Program-made: the position numbers and the translations under genes
Origin: Vespa crabro
Taxonomy: Eukaryota; Arthropoda; Insecta; Hymenoptera; Vespidae
Length of the DNA stretch: 64,000 nucleotides
NCBI RefSeq assembly: GCF_910589235.1
Contig: NC_060958.1
Span: 10,969,437-11,033,436 of the forward strand
Direction: 5' to 3'
Part shown: one piece after another, positions 51,158 through 63,905 of the stretch
How the letters are laid out: every line of letters starts with the position of its first letter
How positions within the stretch are numbered: the stretch's first letter is position 1
Notes under the pieces: generated by a model
The model's input: the letters and a program-made list of their open reading frames with translations, nothing else
Databases searched by the model: none
What the model was told of the DNA's origin: nothing

Positions 51158-52206
51158 CGGTATTCACTATTATTTATACGTATTACCACGATATGTTAAA
51201 AGTTAGATATTTTTGTATGCGGATAAAGGCTATATGGAATGTATAAAAACACAATATTATACATGTACGTTATAGGGGAAAGTAACGTATGTAGAAAAGT
51301 AAAGGATATCAATTATTCTCTTATTATCCATAGGTGCGCTAAAATCGCTATCTTTTGTGCAAAATGCACTTATGTTACTATCTTATTTTGTATGATACTT
51401 TAAAATATCTATTGATAATATTTTAACATTAATATATATTCGAACATTCATTGTAATGTCACTGAGAAGATAAAAAAAAAAATATGAATGTACAAAATCT
51501 ATGTAAGGTCTTTACTTAGTTAAAAATGAATATATGATATAAACTAGTTCAAATTAGTTTTATTCATGAGGACTAGATGGCAATACTTGTTACTTATTAA
51601 TAAAATTTTCCTTCATGGATCTTCATATATAGTAATTTTCTTATGATAATACATAGGCATTTGATATTATCTATGACATAACATGTTATTAGAATATTAT
51701 TATACAACGCAAGTATTGTCAAATTAGCTGGATTTAATTATTCAATTATCAACTATACTAAAATAAAAAGTAAATAGATCATTTGACATGTGGCATAATA
51801 AAGTTTGATAGTATTTTTTGATATTCAACTGATATCTTTATATAAACGTTGGAATCTTTAAGCTACAATTAATAATACATATTTAATTTGAATTATCATT
51901 AGTTTAGTAATTCGAACGATTTATCGATAAAACAGAACTTTATCTGAACATTGTAAGAGGACACTAGTGCTTCATTCTTCTCTTTATTTCTACGTTATAC
52001 GTCTTATCTATTACAAGATATTAGTTTCGATTCAAGAGAATCGAAATAATTGGAAATAGTATACGATAAATTTCCCGCCAAAATGTTATAGGTTTGTTGG
52101 ATGCCTATTTATCGTTTGCTTCTTTCGTTCCATTTTTTATTTTATAGTATCTGATATTGTTTCTTGTAATAATCGTTTATTCAAGTAATATATTAACAAA
52201 GGAATA
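51158..52206. promoter_or_regulatory. Divergent promoter region, Rab3GAP2 / POLA1
   Basis: 1,049 bp between opposite-strand start codons. TAGATGGCAA lies at 51,574-51,583 and a local TCCCGCCAAAA-like E2F-type stretch at about 52,071-52,082 (TTTCCCGCCAAA). The latter fits cell-cycle control of POLA1 in other animals. No gene is seen in the spacer. Confidence 0.55.
52071..52082 (+). promoter_or_regulatory. E2F-like site upstream of POLA1
   Basis: The sequence TTTCCCGCCAAA matches the E2F consensus TTTSSCGC/GCCAAA type and lies about 125 bp before the POLA1 ATG. E2F control of replication polymerase genes is established in flies and mammals; occupancy here is inferred. Confidence 0.6.
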
Positions 52207-55200
52207 ATGAGCGAAGCACAAGGTAAATCATATTATGGATATATTTATCGATCAAATGTAAAATCTTTGTTAAGGCTACAATGAATTTAAAATAATGGCA
52301 ATAATGTATACTAATGTTTTTATTATTTTATATTTTGTAATTAGAATCCCCTTCTGGTAGAACGAGAAGGCAAAAATCTGGAAAAAGTGCTTGTCTTTTA
52401 GCGTTACAAAAATTGAAACAATTAAAAGGTAGTAAGCACAAGTATGAGATTGACGAATTAGAAAATGTTTATGAGGAGGTCGATGAACAGGAATATAGTA
52501 AAACTGTTATAAAACGTCAAAATGATGATTGGATTGTTGATGATGGTAATTGATCTTATAATATATGATATAAGTATATAGATAAGATTATATTGTTATA
52601 TTCTAAAAATAGGTGAAAGCGGATACATAGAAGATGGTAGAGAAATCTTTGATGATGACTTAGATGAAAGTAGTATTCAGCATGCGATGAAGCATGGTAA
52701 TTCAGGACCTAGAAAGAAGAAAAAGAATATTACTAAAAGCAAAAAGAATATTCAAGATATGATTATGCTAATGCCTTCTAATAAAAAAGTTAATAATACT
52801 GTCGAAGATGATATTTTAGGAGACTTAATGAGTGAACTTAAAAAGGAAGATACCAAAAAAGTATCTGATTCAAACAATGGTAGAGCTAAATTTTGTAAAA
52901 CATATTGTATAAATAATATGTAAGTAATTTATTTTATTTTATATAAGATATAATATAATCAATACTAAAAATAATTTAATATATTATTTTATATAATTTT
53001 ATATTGTAAATAAATATAAAGTACTATATATGTCTTTGATATTAGGAGCAATCAAGATGTAGAAAGTAAGAAAAAAGTAACAACAAGTGACAATGATATA
53101 TGTTTAAGTATGGACATATCTAATGATAGTGATAATGATGAACCAATGTTTGGTACATTAGAAAAAATAGATTCTAAGAAAAAATCAATAAATATCAATA
53201 AGACATCAAATAATGATGCACGTCCCCAAAGTACAAGTCAAGAAATTACTAATGATGTTAGTGATGAGTCCCAATCATTATCCATAGATAAATGCAGCAG
53301 TGTGAAAGAAGTATCAGCTAGTCAAATAATTGAAGATGAAAGTCTAGACATCAGTGAATATGTTGGTGATGTGAGTTTTAATTTTGTTTAATATTCTGTA
53401 CAAACAAATGCATACAAGTATTTATCTTAATTTAGATTATTAATCCTGATCTAGTTGTCTGAAGTAGATTTTGAAAATTCAAGTTTAAATGAAAATGAAC
53501 ATTTGAAAGGATCAGTACCCACAATTTCGAAACCTGAAAATCATACTAAGACTAAATCTCTAACACTCTGCAAAGATTCTGATATATTAGAGGAAAATTC
53601 TGAAATTTTTAATCAAATATGGAATGATGATTTTGGGATGCAAGCAACAAATGTTGAAGTTTCTGCAGAAAATGCAGATGTATCTATACCATTTATAAAA
53701 AATTCAGCTGGTGAACAAATTTTTCGTTTTTACTGGTGGGATGCATATGAAGATTCTTTTAAGCAACCAGGCATTGTATACTTATTTGGAAAAGTTTATG
53801 TTCCATCTACTAAAACATACTGTTCTTGCTGTCTTACAGTAAAAAATATTCCAAGAAGAATTTATCTTTTACCTAGAGAATTTGTAAGTAAATATTTTCT
53901 TACTTTCTTTGAGAAATATTAGAAATAGGAAGTATTTTAATTATGAATCACAATTATTATAGAATTAAAAAATAAATTTTAGATAATTTTAGGTAAATTT
54001 TTATAAATTTTAGATAAAAAATTCTTCTGATTCAGAACCAAGACAAACTAGCATACATGATGTATATAAAGAATTCAATGAATTTGCTAATAAATCAGGG
54101 ATCAAAGAATTCAGATCTAGTCAAGTTTCTAAATATTATGCTTTCGAACAAGAAGATACACCTAAATTTTCTGACTACTTAGAAGTTAGATATTCTACAA
54201 ATTATCCACTTATAGATTCAGGGTATTCAGGACCTGCTATAGAAAAAATTTTTGGAACTACAGTAAAAAGTTTAGAACTTTTACTTATAGAAAGAAATAT
54301 CAAGGGCCCTTGCTGGTTAGATGTCAAATGTGCAATTCCTACAGGAATACAAACAAGTTGGTGTAAATTAAATGTATGTTTTAGTATGAATTATTTCTTT
54401 AGCAACGATTTTTTTTATTAATTTAATCTTGTAAATATGTAATTAACAGATAACATGCATGAAAATGGAAAATATTTCTGTTAGTTCAGAATCTCAAAAT
54501 TTAGCAATACCTCCAATGGTAATAGCAACGTTAAACGTACGTGTATCTGCACATGCAAAATCACAACAAAATGAAGTTGTAATGGTTGGAATTCTTCTTC
54601 ATCATAAATATAATATTGACAAAGAACGGCCTAAACCACCACATTTATTTAAGCAAAGTTTTTGCAGTATGTTGTGTGCTTGATATGTTATTTAAGTATA
54701 CTTAAATAACATAGCTAATATAGTCTTCTTAATTTGTTTAAATAGTTATAACTAAGCCACGAGATATTCCATGGCCAAGACAAGCACAAGGAGTATTGTC
54801 AAAAATCAAATATACTACAATAATAAGATGTGAAAATGAACATGATTTACTTGAAGAATTGCTTAAGATAATAGAAAATGTAGATCCAGATTTATTTATT
54901 GGTTATGATTGTGGATTCCAATTCGATGTTTTGTTACATAGGATTTTTAATCTTAGAGTATCCAATTGGAGTAGAATTGGGAAATTAAAACGTAGTGTAC
55001 ATCCTATTATTAAAGTAGGTATAATATTATTTATATTAAAAAAAAAAAGAAAAAAAAAAAAACAATCAATTATAAAACTTTAGTTGATAAAATAAATCTT
55101 TTCTAGGGAAAAATTAATATAGGCCAAGCAATGGCTGGTCGTCCTCTTTGTGATATACAAATTTCAGCAAAAGAATTAAATTTAAAAGTTAGGAGTTATG

Positions 55201-58200
55201 ATTTGCAATCACTTTGCATAGCAGTAAGTGATTTATATTATTCTTAGATTATTTATTGAATTATTTAAAATTAAATTAAGTGAAAAATAAAGTGTGTACA
55301 AATCATATATTGTACTGTTTAGGTTTTAAAACAAACTGAAAATGAGTACAAAGAATTAAAACCTGGAGAATGCTCTTTATTTTATAATACAGTAGAAAAA
55401 ATGGAAAATCTTATAAAACGTACTTTGATGGAAGCATCATATATTTTGTCTATAACATTTGAACTTGAAATATTACCACTTGCATTGCAAATTACTTCTA
55501 TAGCTGGTATATATGAACTTTGATTTTAAATATTAATTATAAGATGTAGTATTTATTTATATTACGCGATGTTTCCAGGTAATATTTTATCAAGAACATT
55601 ATCAGCTGGCCGAGCAGAAAGAAATGAATATCTTTTATTACATGCTTTTCATTTAAAAAATTACATAACGCCAGATAAACAGCAAGGAAAATTAAAAAAA
55701 GATATTGAGGGTGGTAAGTTATATGATGATAATGAGTTAATAAATAAATATCATAGCATAAATATATTTATGGATATGTTTTAATATATTTCTATATATA
55801 TATATATATGTATATATAGATAATCCTCGGAGAAAAAAGGCAGCTTATGCAGGTGGTTTAGTATTAACTGCACAAAAAGGCTTTTATGATACATTGATTT
55901 TATTAATGGACTTTAATTCTTTATATCCTAGTATAATACAAGAGTACAATTTATGTTTTACCACAGTACCAGGTGCAGCATATGCTGATTATGAGGTAAA
56001 AATTATAAGTTTGTAAATTTATATATGTATAATTTCGTTTAATAAAAATTATATATGTAGGATTTGGAAATACCAGATTCGAGTTTAGAACCAGGCGTCA
56101 TACCTACAGAAATACGTAAACTCGTGGAAAGTAGAGTTGAGATTAAAAAATTAATGAAAGCACCAAATATTACATCAGAGTTAAAAGTACAATACAATAT
56201 ACGACAAATGGCTTTGAAACTTACAGCGAATTCGATGTATGGATGTTTAGGTGCAACCCATTGCAGATTTTATGCTAAAGGATTAGCTGCTTTAATAACA
56301 TGTAGGTTTCATAAAAAAATTAAGTTTTCTGTTATTATATTAAAATTACAAGATAATTACTTCTTTGCAGCAAAGGGTAGAGAAATATTGCAAGATACAA
56401 AACGTATGGTGGAAAAATTAAATTACGATGTTATTTATGGAGATACTGACTCTATAATGATAAAAACTAATATTCTTGATTATGATGAGGTTTTTTCTAT
56501 TGGAAAAAAGGTACAATTGACGTTTTCATCTTAGCTTAGTTTATATTTTTGTAACATATATTTTATATCTTTTATTTAATCATGAATATTTATGAAACAG
56601 ATCAAACAAGAGGTGAACAAGTTGTATAAAAAAGTAGAATTGGATATTGATGGTGTATTTCGATATTTATTACTTTTACAAAAGAAGAAATATGCTGCTG
56701 TTACTATGACTAAATTACCAAATGGGAAGATACAATTAAATCAAGAACACAAAGGTTTGGATATTGTAAGAAGAGATTGGTGTCAATTAGCTTGTGAAAC
56801 TGGAAAGTTTGTATATTAAATGCATATTCTCTATTTGTTGTTTTAGTAGTTATAGAATTAATAAAGTAAGTATAATTTTGTAGGAGAATTTTAAATCAGC
56901 TATTTTCCGAGCAATCGAATGACACTCGAGTGGAAGAAATATTTAGTATTTTACAAACTGTTTCAAAAAGTGTCAGAGAAAATCAAGTACCTTTGTCTTC
57001 ATTAATTGTTACTAAGCAACTTTCTAAAAATCCTCATGAATATCCTGATAGAAAACAAGCGCATGTTTCAGTTGCATTAAGATTAAATAAAGAAGGTGGT
57101 AGGATGTGGAAAGTTGGTGATACTATATCCTATATTATATGCGAGGTTTTTATTCACATTTATTTATTTTGCAAATAATTAAAGATCTATGTTTAATGTT
57201 ATAATATATAATTTTAGGATGGAACAGATAAGTCTGCTACAGAAAGAGCTTTTCATATTGATGAATTTAAGAAAAAGGATAATTTAAAAATCGACATTAA
57301 CTATTATTTGATGAATCAAATACTCCCAGTTGTATTAAGGATTTGTGAACCAATAGAAGGAATAGACGATGTATTATTGGCGAGAAATTTAGGTACTTGA
57401 AATGAAAAGAGATAATATTTTTTAGAATAATATATATATATATATATATTTTTTTTTTATTATAAATAGGTTTAGAAAATGTTTATAAATCGAAAGCAAC
57501 AGTTAATGAACAAAACAATCTTAATGCACCAATTTTAATAAATGAAGATAGATTTAAGTATTGCTTTCCTTTAAAATTCAATTGTAAAAATGAAAAATGT
57601 AAAGCTGAAGTTACGCTAAATGGTGTTACATCCCTAATTGTGAGTAAAGAAAAAAGTTGATTTACTAAAGAATTAAATTCTAATATAATTATTAAATTAT
57701 ATATTCACAGGCCGAAGGTAATCGTCTATCATTAGGTATGTGTCCTAATCCAGAATGTACAATGCCTCCATGGAAATATCTTAAGGCTATACAAAATGAA
57801 TTGCAACTCGCTTTGAGATCTCTAATAGATACTTATTATGAAAGTTGGCTGGAATGTGAAAATCCTCTTTGTTCATACAGAACTAAAAAATTACCACTAA
57901 CTTTTAATGCAAAGTATCCTAAATGTCCTAAATGCATGGATGCTTTTATGCATAGAGTAGTAAGTACACCGTTTATTTTTTTCGTTATCGATTTTAAAAG
58001 GACAATGTAAATACTAAAAAGCATTTATTTAATTTAGTATTCAGATATGCAACTGTATAATCAAATTTGTTTTTATCATCATATTTTTGACATAAACCAA
58101 CCTCAATACAAATGTAAGTACTATTAACAATTTATTTAATTTTTATAATCTAAAGAGTATCTATTTACATAATATTTTTCACTTATTAGCTCTATTAAGC

Positions 58201-58470
58201 AACTATTCACGAGAAGTAATATCAGCATATGAAACCTTAAGAGAGACTACTGAAAAATTTTTAAAGTGTAATGCATATTCAGTTATAAATTTAGGTGCAA
58301 TATTTACATGCAAGCATTCAAAGTATTCCAAACGATCCAATAATTTTATTGAAAATGATGTGTCTTATGAAGAAACACCTAATACAGAAAATCTAATTAT
58401 AGATGAATCAGATGATGAATTTATAATAAATCTAAGTAACAAAACTTTTTTAATGAATACGGACACTTGA
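52207..58470 (+). CDS. POLA1: DNA polymerase alpha catalytic subunit
   Basis: The catalytic subunit of Pol alpha-primase extends RNA primers at origins and Okazaki fragments. Twenty-one exons join in frame to 1,511 aa: 52207-52222, 52345-52545, 52613-52919, 53046-53370, 53455-53883, 54014-54373, 54450-54666, 54746-55014, 55107-55223, 55323-55506, 55579-55713, 55820-55995, 56061-56301, 56371-56510, 56601-56806, 56884-57145, 57218-57392, 57470-57639, 57711-57959, 58038-58113 and 58190-58470. The B-family motifs are intact: DFNSLYPSII (Asp884), KLTANSMYGCLGATHCRFYA and YGDTDS (Asp1017, Asp1019). The exonuclease fold is present but degenerate, as usual for Pol alpha. Two C-terminal Cys clusters (CKNEKC/CPNPEC and CENPLC/CPKC) bind the B subunit region. 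The first coding exon has only 16 bases (MSEAQ). Human length is 1,462 aa. Confidence 0.96.
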
Positions 58471-59013
58471 AATAAATGTAATCGATGCATTTTTTTATTA
58501 TATATATTATATTTTTTATATCTCGGTAATATTTTGTAATAAAATATTAATGTCAAAAACAACTTTTTATCGTATAAGTATTTGTTATTTATTAAAAAAA
58601 AGTTGTACAAGTTTATAACCCTTTAAGCTAATAAATAAATGTTTCGATAGTGCATAAATAAAACAATTCTACAAGCTTCTTTTACGTACGGCGTATTAAC
58701 TCAATTTTGTTATCGTTTTACTGTTCCTGCATTTTTAAATTGTCGTGTATTATTATTATGTATATTATTATTATTGTTATTCTTTTAAAATCAAATTGTA
58801 CACGCAATTTTTAAATTTTATTTTCGAAAATGCTTGAAAATCACATTTTATGACAAAAATAAAATTAGTTTGTATGTTTCGCCGCTAGAAGTCTCAACAG
58901 TAGTCGAATAGAATTCAAGGTCACGTGATATCGTCGTTCGTCCAATTCTTAAATTTAATTTACAAATAAAAACTAAGAAACAAGAAGCAATTTAAAAACA
59001 ACGTTACAAAATC
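58471..59013. other. POLA1 3' flank and FIGNL1 promoter
   Basis: 543 bp. The first half is the likely POLA1 3' UTR (AATAAA-like hexamers near 58,540). GCCGCTAGA at 58,881-58,889 is the reverse of an element upstream of the TP53I13-like gene, and CACGTG occurs at 58,923-58,928. No gene is seen. Confidence 0.55.
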
Positions 59014-60938
59014 ATGTCTTTTTGTAATACAAAGGACATTGCCAAAGAATATAATAATTTTTTGGCAGCTTATCAAGAATTAAAATTTTCAAAACTTAAT
59101 CAAAATCAACATAAAATACTGGACATTGAACGACGTTGTCTTGCTGTGAAATATTTAACAGCAAAAAGATCGTGAGTTTATTTTCTTCGAGAGTCTTTAT
59201 ATTCTTATTCTTTAATTTGTCACATTAGTTGAAATATTATCGAATTACAGGGGCTTTGAGGATGTAGCAACATGTTTGCTCGAAAAAGGCCTAGAAGAAT
59301 ATCAACAACAGATAGAAAAGGGCGGGAATTATTGGAATTTAGTTGAAATGAAAATTGCTGAAAATGATAATGATCCATTACAATGGAAATCAGGATTAAA
59401 CGATGTAAAAACAGCAGTTGATTTCGTAAAATGTTTGCCATGTCAAGATGAGAATACTTCATCATGCAAAGAAAGAATTGTTAATGATGGTTATATCCAA
59501 GATATTGTTGATATGTGGAAGACACAGGATACAAGAAGGAGGAAATGTAATGTACAAACACGGCCAATGTATGAAACAATTCAAGCAAATGATGATAAAA
59601 TTTCTCTTATAAATAAGAATTTCCAGAAAAATGAAATAAATGTTGCTTCATCATCTGCACGATATTATAGTGATAAAAACAGTCGTGTAGAAGTAAGTTA
59701 TAAATTTGTTCTGTGCTAAAATATAATGTATTTACAATTAATAAAAATTGAGTAAAATTATTAAATTTTTTCTTTAGATTAATAAAGAAGAATTTCAGAA
59801 CTTAGGAACTCCAGGTTATTCATTTAAAACTGCCAGAGATGAATTAAGTGCTCAACAAAGTTTAAGGAATAGGCCAGCACAGAAGAAGACATTAGGTGGT
59901 AAATCTTCTATTAATTCTCGATTTGTGTGTCCGTTTAAACGTGAGAAAGAAAAAGTAATGCATTGCCAAGGTAACACAACAGAAAATGAAAGTAATTCGA
60001 CAGAACTAGAAGATGAGAGGTTGAAAAATATTGATCCAAAAATGATAGAGCTAGTTAAAAATGAAATTATGGATTTACGAACATCAGTTTCTTGGGATGA
60101 TATTGCAGGACTTGAATATGCTAAAAAAATTATTAAAGAAGTAATTGTATTTCCTATGTTAAGACCTGATATTTTTACTGGCTTACGTAGACCACCAAAA
60201 GGAATTTTATTATTTGGACCACCTGGTACGGGTAAAACATTGATTGGAAGATGCATTGCAGTGCAAAGTAAATCAACATTTTTTTCTATATCAGCAAGCT
60301 CTTTAACTTCAAAGTGGATAGGTGAAGGAGAAAAAATGGTTAGAGCATTATTTGCTGTAGCTAGAGTACATCAACCTTCAGTTATTTTCATTGATGAAAT
60401 AGACTCTTTACTTAGTCAAAGATCAGAGACAGAGCATGAAAGTTCAAGAAGACTTAAAACCGAATTTTTAGTACAACTAGATGGTGCAGCAACTTCTGAA
60501 GATGATCGCATTTTAATAATAGGTGCAACAAATAGACCGCAAGAATTAGATGAAGCAGCACGTCGTCGTCTTGTTAAAAGGCTCTACATTCCTTTACCAG
60601 AGTTGGAAGCACGAAGACAAATTGTAAATAATTTATTAACGTCGGTACCAAATAATATTACAGAGCAAAATATTATTGATATTGCTCGACAAGCAGAAGG
60701 TTATTCAGGCGCTGATATGACTAATTTATGTAAGGAAGCTAGTATGGGACCTATTAGAAGTATTCCATTTAGTCAACTAGAAAATATACAAACTGAAGAA
60801 ATTAGATCGGTAACATTTGATGATTTTAAAGAAGCTCTACAAAATGTACGTCCTAGTGTTTCTCAATTAGATCTGGCAGTCTATGTTGATTGGGACCGCA
60901 CATATGGTTCTGGTTTCCTACAGAATGATAAGGTATGA
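59014..60938 (+). CDS. FIGNL1: Fidgetin-like protein 1 (AAA ATPase)
   Basis: FIGNL1 is a meiotic-clade AAA ATPase that dismantles RAD51 filaments in recombination. Three exons join in frame to 586 aa: 59014-59171, 59251-59692 and 59778-60938. A helical N-terminus comes first, then YSFKTARDEL at residues 214-223 with the FxxA-type motif (F216, A219) used for RAD51 binding in the vertebrate protein. The AAA domain has Walker A GPPGTGKT (347-354), Walker B VIFIDEIDSL (about 402-411), GATNRPQELDEAARRR and the Vps4-type C-terminal helix region. The last residues (DWDRTYGSGFLQNDKV) extend a little past the usual end (family ...TFGCG-). Fly and human relatives are similar in layout. Confidence 0.93.
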
Positions 60939-61463
60939 TAAAAAACTATTAAAAAATTTTATACTAATATATGAAAATAATGATCTGATATGTTACATTC
61001 TAATTTATGATTTTGCACAAATGAATAAAACAAACTACAACTGCAATAGGGCAATATTGTTTTTCCACTATGCGCTTGTTCTATCGGTATATAAGCTTAT
61101 ATAAATAATAGACTTTTCACGTGTAACCTAACAATCGAGTTAGTGTATCACAAAAATTCTTGCATGTAGCAAAAATAGCAATGAACCTGACAAAAGCAAG
61201 AAAAAATCATATGCCCGATTATACTTCTCTGAAAATAAATTAATTCAGGTGTTTGTTAATTGTACAAACTTTATGTTTTGTTTCTAATTGATTACTCATA
61301 TAGATAGCTATTTACAGCGCTATATATTCTATTTATTATGATAAATAGAATTTTTCAGTGCGTTTCTCTAAGAAATTATTTTACAATTCTACTATATTTA
61401 ATTTATTTATTTATTGAAGTATGATAAATGTGTGAAGTATGATTAATGTAAAACATAAGTACA
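60939..61463. other. FIGNL1 3' flank
   Basis: AT-rich spacer between the FIGNL1 stop and the UBL7 relic on the other strand. No gene or RNA is seen. Confidence 0.6.
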
Positions 61464-62330
61464 TCAATGTTTATTAAGAATTAGATCCAAAAGATTTTGG
61501 AAATGCATTGAAATATGGAGCCATTCACCCGATAGTACTTGCGTTATATAATTTAGATTTAGATTCAATATATCGCAATATATTTCAATGCAAATAAAAT
61601 CGCTCAAATTATCTAAACTGTAAGAGTATGTAGTAGATGGTGTATTCAACGTGGAGGAATTAGTACCAGCAGTATCATTGTTATGAGCTTCTTCATGTAC
61701 AGCAGCAGCTAAATTTTGTGCATCTTCTACAAATACTGGATGTAATTCTGCAATTCTGTAATACAGTTAAATAATTTAATAATAAAAATACTAACATTAT
61801 GCAATCTAATATATTAATAAAGATTTATTGATAAATGTATAGAGGTGTTGATAAAAATTTTATCTTTTAATAGTATCTATATCTGTAAAATGACCCATTA
61901 GATCAGGATCTTGTAACTTAGCAATTGCAACAGAGTCTTCATACAATCCAGGAGATGATGAAATGATATTATCTATAACTTCTGGTCTTTTACTTAAACG
62001 CTGAAATACATTATACAAGAGTCTTTACTTTCTTATATATTTAATTAAAAGTATATTATATCATTGATAATTACATGTAAAGCATTTCTAAATGCAAGAT
62101 TTTCAATAAAAGATTTAAACGTAGAAGCCAACTGTAGGATACTTTTTCTTATGATATATATTTTATTGATACTGGAGGTTCTACTTCCTTTTTCATTAAA
62201 AGATACACCATTGCACTACTTTTAAGTCCACAAGCTTCTAAAGTTCATCTTTCAGGATACATCCACAATACATAAACTCCGTTTAATAACACGTTATTAA
62301 ATAATAAATTTTTGAAAGGTATGAAATTCA
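61464..62330 (-). pseudogene. Decayed UBL7 (ubiquitin-like protein 7) relic
   Basis: Four kinds of family sequence survive in order on the minus strand. A ubiquitin-like end lies at about 62,200-62,300 (FMYCGCILKDE, then in another frame TLEACGLKSSAMVYLL). A helix block is at 62,075-62,131 (LASTFKSFIENLAFRNALH). The STI1-like block is at 61,864-62,000 (LSKRPEVIDNIISSSPGLY, then LQDPDLMGHF), and its continuation is at 61,464-61,755 (IAELHPVFVEDAQNLAAAV). Human UBL7 has the matching blocks LIYCGRKLKDD, LSNKESLDQIIVATPGL and AHPALVNA. Lesions: a frameshift after KDE, a stop between the ubiquitin-like and helix blocks unless a very short intron is assumed, AT instead of GT at the donor after 61,864, no start exon, and an unrelated tail to a TGA instead of the Ser-rich linker and UBA domain. 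Confidence 0.72.
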
Positions 62331-63242
62331 ATGAGAAAGATAGGTTAGAAAAATAAATTCTCTAAAATAAAAATGAATTAATTTTCTTACCAAATGACTC
62401 CTTGGATAAATTAACTTTTGCCGCAGTCTTGTATATTAAATTTTTTATTCTATTTTTTAAATTAATGTCGTGTAATTTGATAGTTGTCAAATTTTATGAA
62501 TTCGATCGTATATCTAGTATTAATTCTGAACTTATAATGGTTTATTTAAATGATTGAATTAATCTTTAAATAATTTAAATGAATAAAACAATATTTTCTG
62601 CATGAACTGGCTAATGCTTCAGAATAAAGTAAATAATTCTATACTACACTATTTTTTCTTTATTTGAAATAACACGCATCATTGACTGAATAGACAAATG
62701 CCAGTTCAGCAAGTTTTTTCTTTGTGTATGTATTCTATAGATGGCGACTCATTACATACTACAAAAAATTATCTATAAATCTGTTCAAAATAATATGGAC
62801 TTTAAATGCATTATTATCAACGTGAAAAGAAAATTACGATCTTCACAAAAGAATATAGTTGAATATTATAGAATGAAGTAATAGGTAGATTTATATATTT
62901 TTTTTTCAATGATTTTAATAATTTAAATACATTTTAGTAAAATTATTTTCATATCTACGATTTGTATAAGTGCAAAAAGAAAGAGGGGCCACAATAAATA
63001 TTTAAAAAATGCAATTTGATATTTGAAATTATTTTATATTTGTTAGGTTGGATTGTTCTCATTGGATTGTACACATGTAAATACATGTGTGTGTATATAT
63101 TCGATCGAGCCTGATATGTGTTTGCGAATGAAATTGTTCGTTATAGATTAGAACTTGATTCCAAGGTTTATATTTGTAAGTTTCCACTCTGATTTTTATA
63201 TAAATTCTAACACAGTCATAATCAGCAAGAGCGCAACAAATA
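62331..63242. other. Upstream region of the ORP9-type gene
   Basis: AT-rich. On the minus strand a good donor (TTTGGTAAGA near 62,393) may be what remains of a UBL7 upstream exon. TAGATGGCGA lies at 62,738-62,747. The last 100-150 bp should be 5' UTR of the downstream gene. Confidence 0.45.
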
Positions 63243-63905
63243 ATGTCGACGATGGAAGGTTCGCTTAGTAAATGGACAAATGTTGTTAATGGATGGCAAT
63301 ATCGGTGGTTTGTTTTAGATGACAATGCTGGCTTATTATCATATTATACTGTGAGTATCGTTGAAAATTTACATAAAATCTATAAAATATACTAATATTC
63401 TTTACAGGTTACACTTTTCGTCACAAATTCGCGGCTTTTATAATTAATTTAATTAAGATTTTATTAAATTGCTTTATTTTGCATATCACATAAATCGAAA
63501 AATTTAAGAAAATCAAAATTTGTATAATTAAGAATAATAATTTATTTTTACATTAGAAATGTATTTTTAATAAATAATTAATATGATTCTTAGTTTTTAG
63601 TAAATATAAATGTCATTCAATAATTCTTAGTTCTATTTAAATAAGAAGCATTGATAAGACTAAAATATAAACATATTTTATTTTTTTAGAGTAAAGAGAA
63701 AATGATGCGTGGTGCTCGTAGAGGATGTGTACGATTAAGAGGTGCAATTATAGGTATTGATGATGAAGATGATAGTACATTTACAATAACTACATCATCA
63801 TACAAAGATGATCCAAAAACTTTTCATTTCCAAACGCGCAATGGTGAAGAACGTGAACGTTGGGTCCGTGCTCTAGAAGATACAATACTACGTCACTCGC
63901 ATGCG
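63243..63905 (+). CDS. Oxysterol-binding protein-related protein 9-type, PH domain (partial, 5' end)
   Basis: ORP9 exchanges PI4P and sterol or phosphatidylserine between ER and trans-Golgi; the PH domain binds Golgi PI4P. Two coding exons are in the window, 63243-63350 and 63690-63905, giving 108 residues. The donor after 63,905 (GCG then GTATGA) shows that the gene continues beyond the window. The product starts MSTMEGSLSKWTNVVNGWQY and runs RWFVLDDNAGLLSYYT, then RGCVRLRGAIIGIDDEDDST and ERWVRALEDTILRH, matching the PH domain of the ORP9/10/11 group and closest to ORP9 as I recall it. The ORD lipid-transfer domain and FFAT motif are not covered. The ATG fits the family N-terminus. Confidence 0.9.

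Noticed and set aside
61756..61863. U12-type AT-AC intron in the UBL7 relic
   Set aside because: The donor ATAAAATTT does not fit the ATATCCTT consensus, and the other end is a normal ACAG. A mutated GT is the simpler reading.
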